DNA of 7,838 nt from Fidelibacterota bacterium. Lineage in GTDB: Bacteria > Fidelibacterota > Marinisomatia > Marinisomatales > TCS55. The notes under the pieces were generated by a model, which made no database searches, was not told the origin of the DNA, and was given only the letters and a program-made list of their open reading frames with translations. The position numbers and the translations under genes were made by a program. Below, piece by piece: positions 5,279-7,838 of the stretch (the first letter of the stretch is position 1; every line of letters starts with the position of its first letter). The stretch is taken from positions 49,633-57,470 of the forward strand of contig NZXJ01000025.1 of assembly GCA_002701945.1 (NCBI GenBank). Reading direction: 5' to 3'.

Positions 5279-7562
5279 CTTGATCAATCCTTGGTTTAAC
5301 CAGTCCAAGCAATGCAGGAAGAAAAGTCAAATCACAAACTAATGCTATAAATATTGTTAAAGCTGCTAATAAACCAAAATCTGCTGTTGGTGTAAAATTA
5401 GAAAAGATCAAGATTAAAAAACCCATAACTAATATTCCAGTTGTTGTAATCATTGCTAACCCAGTTGTTAAGATTGTTTTATCATTAGCTAATCTATAAT
5501 GCCATTTGAGCGCTGGCAATTCCATTCTATACCTGGTTAAAAAATGGATTGTATCATCTACTGCTATTCCAAATGCTACAGCAAATGTCATTGCTGTTGG
5601 AGGTCTAAGAATTATATCGAAATATCCCATCATTGCAGCCATCGCAAGCATTGGAATAGTATTTGGGATAATAGATATTAGTGTTATTGGTAAAGATTTA
5701 AATAATATTATCATAACCAATGTAATTAGAATGAAAGCAGCAATAAAACTTGTAGTTAAATCACTTACAAGATAATCGTTTGTAGCTAAAGCTAAAAATG
5801 TAGTTCCAGTTATCTCAACACTAATATAATCAGGTATATTTTTATCTACATAATTATAGATATCTCTTTTAATCTCAGCAGCTCGTTTGGAATCAATATC
5901 TTTCACTCTACCAGTAATTCGAGCTTTTGAATAATCAAAATTGACTAACGAATTGAATTGATCCCCGTATAATAATATAGTTTGAGTGATTGCGGACCGA
6001 GCAGAGGGAATAGTATAATATTCATTGTTTCCATCATTCATTGCACGATTAAATTCTTTAATGTGATCCACCATAGATATCATTTTCCCTATATCTTCAA
6101 CGCTAGAGATATATTGTTGCAACATATCTAAATGGTCTAAAAATATAGGATCTCTAATATCATCTAATACCGATGGATTTTCGGTGTTTATACCCACAAT
6201 TAATTCTAAGGGTAGAATTGCACCCATTCTTTTCTCGGCTAACATCATGTCATCATATAAACTTGTTCCAGGCTTCAAATCATCCATTAATGAATTATGG
6301 CTATCTATTTTTAATGCTCCAAAAACTGAAAAAATAGTAAATAAAAAGGTAAAGGCTATTATAGGTTTTGGATATAGTCTTACTATTTTGATAAATCCTT
6401 TTAAAATATTAATTCTAAAACCAAGAGAATATGATTTTAATTTTTTTATTGGAGTCTGTTTAAAAAGCATAATCATTGCAGGTAAATATGTTACGGTTAA
6501 AATAAATGCAAACATTACCCCTGCAGCTGTCATCATTCCAAATTGTCTTACAATATCTATGTTGGATCTTATTAGAGAACCAAATCCAATGCTGGTTGTT
6601 ATTGAAGTAAGAAATATTGCAGTTCCAATTTTTTCAATCGTTTGAGAAAGCGCCTTTCTTTTATCTTTTACTTCAGATAGAGTACCATAATATTTGACTA
6701 GAAAGTGAACAGAGTCACCTATCCCTATAATAAATAATAATGTAGGAATAATATATGTCATAATATTGAAATCAATCTGAACAGAAGCCATTAAACCCAT
6801 AGTCCAAATAACAACCATTATAATTATTGACATAGGAACAAGCAGTGCTAGCCAAGAGCGAAACACCACAGTGAATAAAATCACGATCATTATTGCAACT
6901 GGGATTAAAAATCGAATAGTATCAGCAACCATTAATTGAACATATCTTGTTCTCAAAATAGGTATACCAGATTGATGCCATTTCCAATGTGCTGTATTCT
7001 GATATACATCAATTTCTTTTACAATTTTTACTCTCTTATCATGATTATTAAACGACTCATTAAGCTCTATAGCAAATGAAGCCAGTTTTCCATCTCTGGA
7101 GATCAAAGTTTCTTGTACTAATTCAGACGATATAATGCGATCTTTAGCCTCCAATAATGAATCTTTTGACAATGGTATATAAGGATAAACGGATCGTAAT
7201 AATTCCTCTCCACCATCTGTAAAAATTTCTAAATTTGATAAACTAGTTACCTCATCAACCCCTTTAATAGATTCAAACTTTTCAACTAATAATTTATTAA
7301 TAAAGAGATTATCATAAGAAAAAGGGTCATCACATTCATACATTAATAAAATGAGATTATCTTCACGATCAAATTCTTCTAGAAAGTCAAAATATTTCTC
7401 AACATCAGGATCATTAAGAGCAAAGAGTTCTTCGATTGAAAAATTCATTTCTAACCGACTTGCAAATAGAATCATAATTATGGTAATTATGCTTACAAGT
7501 GAAATAATCCATTTAGGATAATCCAAAATTATATTTATGAATTTTTGAAAATTTTTTCTCAT
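5271..7562 (-). CDS. RND/MMPL-type exporter (COG1033-like), 763 residues
   Basis: An inner-membrane transporter of the RND superfamily in the single-chain, 12-helix form. The first helix is at about 17-35, then a large periplasmic domain (about 40-212) and helices 2-6 (about 214-362). The second half repeats this: helix 7 (about 398-417), a periplasmic domain (about 420-600) and helices 8-12 (about 603-752). The two halves carry matching helix-4 and helix-10 signatures, GIGDSVHFLVKYY (280-292) and GIAVDDTIHFLTRYR (665-679), whose Asp residues (283; 669/670) suit a proton-driven mechanism. This pattern fits the COG1033 'predicted exporters', related to lipid and hopanoid transporters, rather than the 1000-residue AcrB type. 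No adaptor or TolC-like partner is in the window. It is the first gene of the unit; its stop overlaps the M1-barrel start by 8 bases. No clear ribosome binding site precedes the ATG. Cargo unknown; lipids, lipopeptides or peptides are possible. Confidence 0.92.
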   Translation of the reverse strand: MRKNFQKFINIILDYPKWIISLVSIITIIMILFASRLEMNFSIEELFALNDPDVEKYFDFLEEFDREDNLILLMYECDDPFSYDNLFINKLLVEKFESIKGVDEVTSLSNLEIFTDGGEELLRSVYPYIPLSKDSLLEAKDRIISSELVQETLISRDGKLASFAIELNESFNNHDKRVKIVKEIDVYQNTAHWKWHQSGIPILRTRYVQLMVADTIRFLIPVAIMIVILFTVVFRSWLALLVPMSIIIMVVIWTMGLMASVQIDFNIMTYIIPTLLFIIGIGDSVHFLVKYYGTLSEVKDKRKALSQTIEKIGTAIFLTSITTSIGFGSLIRSNIDIVRQFGMMTAAGVMFAFILTVTYLPAMIMLFKQTPIKKLKSYSLGFRINILKGFIKIVRLYPKPIIAFTFLFTIFSVFGALKIDSHNSLMDDLKPGTSLYDDMMLAEKRMGAILPLELIVGINTENPSVLDDIRDPIFLDHLDMLQQYISSVEDIGKMISMVDHIKEFNRAMNDGNNEYYTIPSARSAITQTILLYGDQFNSLVNFDYSKARITGRVKDIDSKRAAEIKRDIYNYVDKNIPDYISVEITGTTFLALATNDYLVSDLTTSFIAAFILITLVMIILFKSLPITLISIIPNTIPMLAMAAMMGYFDIILRPPTAMTFAVAFGIAVDDTIHFLTRYRMELPALKWHYRLANDKTILTTGLAMITTTGILVMGFLILIFSNFTPTADFGLLAALTIFIALVCDLTFLPALLGLVKPRIDQDD

Positions 7563-7609
7563 AGAATCAGTCTTATTGAAGAAAAATGGGAAGGATCTTA
7601 CAAAAAAAT

Positions 7610-7638
7610 ATTATAAAAAAACCCCTGAATCATAATAA
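7610..7638 (-). promoter_or_regulatory. Candidate sigma70-type promoter for the exporter/M1-barrel operon
   Basis: On the minus strand a perfect TATAAT (7615-7610) lies 17 bases after TTATTA (7638-7633, three of six matches to TTGACA). Transcription would begin near 7603 and leave a leader of about 40 bases before the ATG at 7562. The -35 box falls in the loop of the preceding terminator and the -10 box overlaps the end of its U-tract. In AT-rich DNA a TATAAT can arise by chance, but its placement in the only 50-base gap between terminator and gene supports it. Confidence 0.45.
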
Positions 7639-7649
7639 TTCAGGGGTTT
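7615..7649 (-). terminator. Intrinsic terminator after the partial membrane-protein gene
   Basis: On the minus strand an 11-base arm AAACCCCTGAA (7649-7639), a nine-base loop and the perfect complement TTCAGGGGTTT (7629-7619) are followed by T to 7615, seven T in a row counting the arm end. It lies about 22 bases past the stop of the membrane-protein gene. The plus strand has only three T after the stem, so it mainly serves minus-strand transcription. Confidence 0.9.
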
Positions 7650-7671
7650 ATAATAATAGAATTAGAAAAGC

Positions 7672-7838
7672 TTACATTCCTTGTACTTTAGCTGATTTTT
7701 TATATAGTTGCCAAACTACATGCCAACCTAAAGCAACCATAACCATTAATGGAACCCAATTTGTACCATCAGTAACTCCAAAATTTCCACCACTTAAAAC
7801 TCCTGCAGCATGATGCTGATTGATCATTGTCCAAATAA
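7672..7838 (-). CDS. C-terminal end of an unrecognised membrane protein (start outside window)
   Basis: Only the last 54 residues are present, translated by eye and ending at a TAA (7674-7672). The visible part begins IWTMINQHHAAGVLSGG, continues with a polar Gly/Asn/Thr-rich stretch (NFGVTDGTNW), then a single hydrophobic helix (WVPLMVMVALGWHVVWQLY, about 27-45) and a short basic tail (KKSAKVQGM). By the positive-inside rule the C-terminus should face the cytoplasm. The HH pair and a His within the helix could bind metal or heme, but this is speculation. I cannot name the family. The gene is real rather than chance because the frame is open to the window edge, its composition is coherent, and a strong terminator follows the stop. 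Confidence 0.7.
   Translation of the reverse strand, partial: IWTMINQHHAAGVLSGGNFGVTDGTNWVPLMVMVALGWHVVWQLYKKSAKVQGM

Noticed and set aside
5279..5308. A TTG start at 5308 that adds ten residues to the M1-barrel protein
   Set aside because: The ATG at 5278 gives a normal signal peptide start and the typical stop-start overlap; the extension would place extra residues before the signal peptide.
5506..5775. An 89-codon plus-strand open frame
   Set aside because: It lies opposite helices 8-11 of the exporter and has the same mirror composition; no ribosome binding site or family features.
6184..6645. A 153-codon plus-strand open frame opposite the exporter gene
   Set aside because: It is antisense to the strongly supported RND exporter, has no recognisable motif, and its hydrophobic composition mirrors the transmembrane codons on the other strand.
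7586..7813. A 75-codon plus-strand open frame spanning the terminator
   Set aside because: It runs through the hairpin of a minus-strand terminator and opposite the membrane-protein end; a real gene there is unlikely.

Overview
The window is strongly AT-rich by eye and reads almost entirely from the minus strand. The likely source is a free-living Gram-negative bacterium, possibly an AT-rich marine lineage of the Fibrobacterota-Chlorobiota-Bacteroidota neighbourhood such as Marinimicrobia (inference, low certainty). Supporting signs are signal peptides (one ending in a Bacteroidota-like 'VAQ'), an M1 peptidase of the 'HDFAW' type joined to an outer-membrane barrel, and a COG1033-type RND exporter. 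A TATAAT -10 box and a purine-rich ribosome binding site argue mildly against typical Bacteroidota, which seldom use either.

Layout in the direction of transcription (high to low coordinates): (1) the C-terminal 54 residues of an unrecognised membrane protein (7838-7672), closed by an intrinsic terminator (7649-7615). (2) A candidate promoter inside that terminator, then a 763-residue RND/MMPL-type exporter (7562-5271). Its last 8 bases overlap the start of a 975-residue secreted M1 metallopeptidase (5278-2351), whose C-terminal third looks like an outer-membrane beta-barrel with an Omp85-like RG motif. (3) A 110-bp gap, then a 142-residue protein of unknown function (2240-1812) followed by an intrinsic terminator (1784-1757). 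(4) A tight cluster made of a 66-residue membrane-anchored zinc-ribbon protein with a GTG start (1741-1541), a family 2 glycosyltransferase overlapping it by 8 bases (1548-694), and a secreted agmatine-deiminase/peptidylarginine-deiminase-type enzyme (710 to beyond base 1) cut by the window edge.

Functionally, the exporter and the M1-barrel protein look like a translationally coupled cell-envelope pair: an inner-membrane exporter and a surface or outer-membrane peptidase. The second cluster adds a probable glycan-building enzyme and an exported guanidino-group hydrolase. The window therefore leans toward envelope and exported-protein functions. No RNA genes, CRISPR arrays, insertion sequences or phage genes were seen. 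The most noteworthy items are the M1-barrel fusion and its coupling to the RND exporter, and the terminator that abuts the ribosome binding site of the zinc-ribbon gene.
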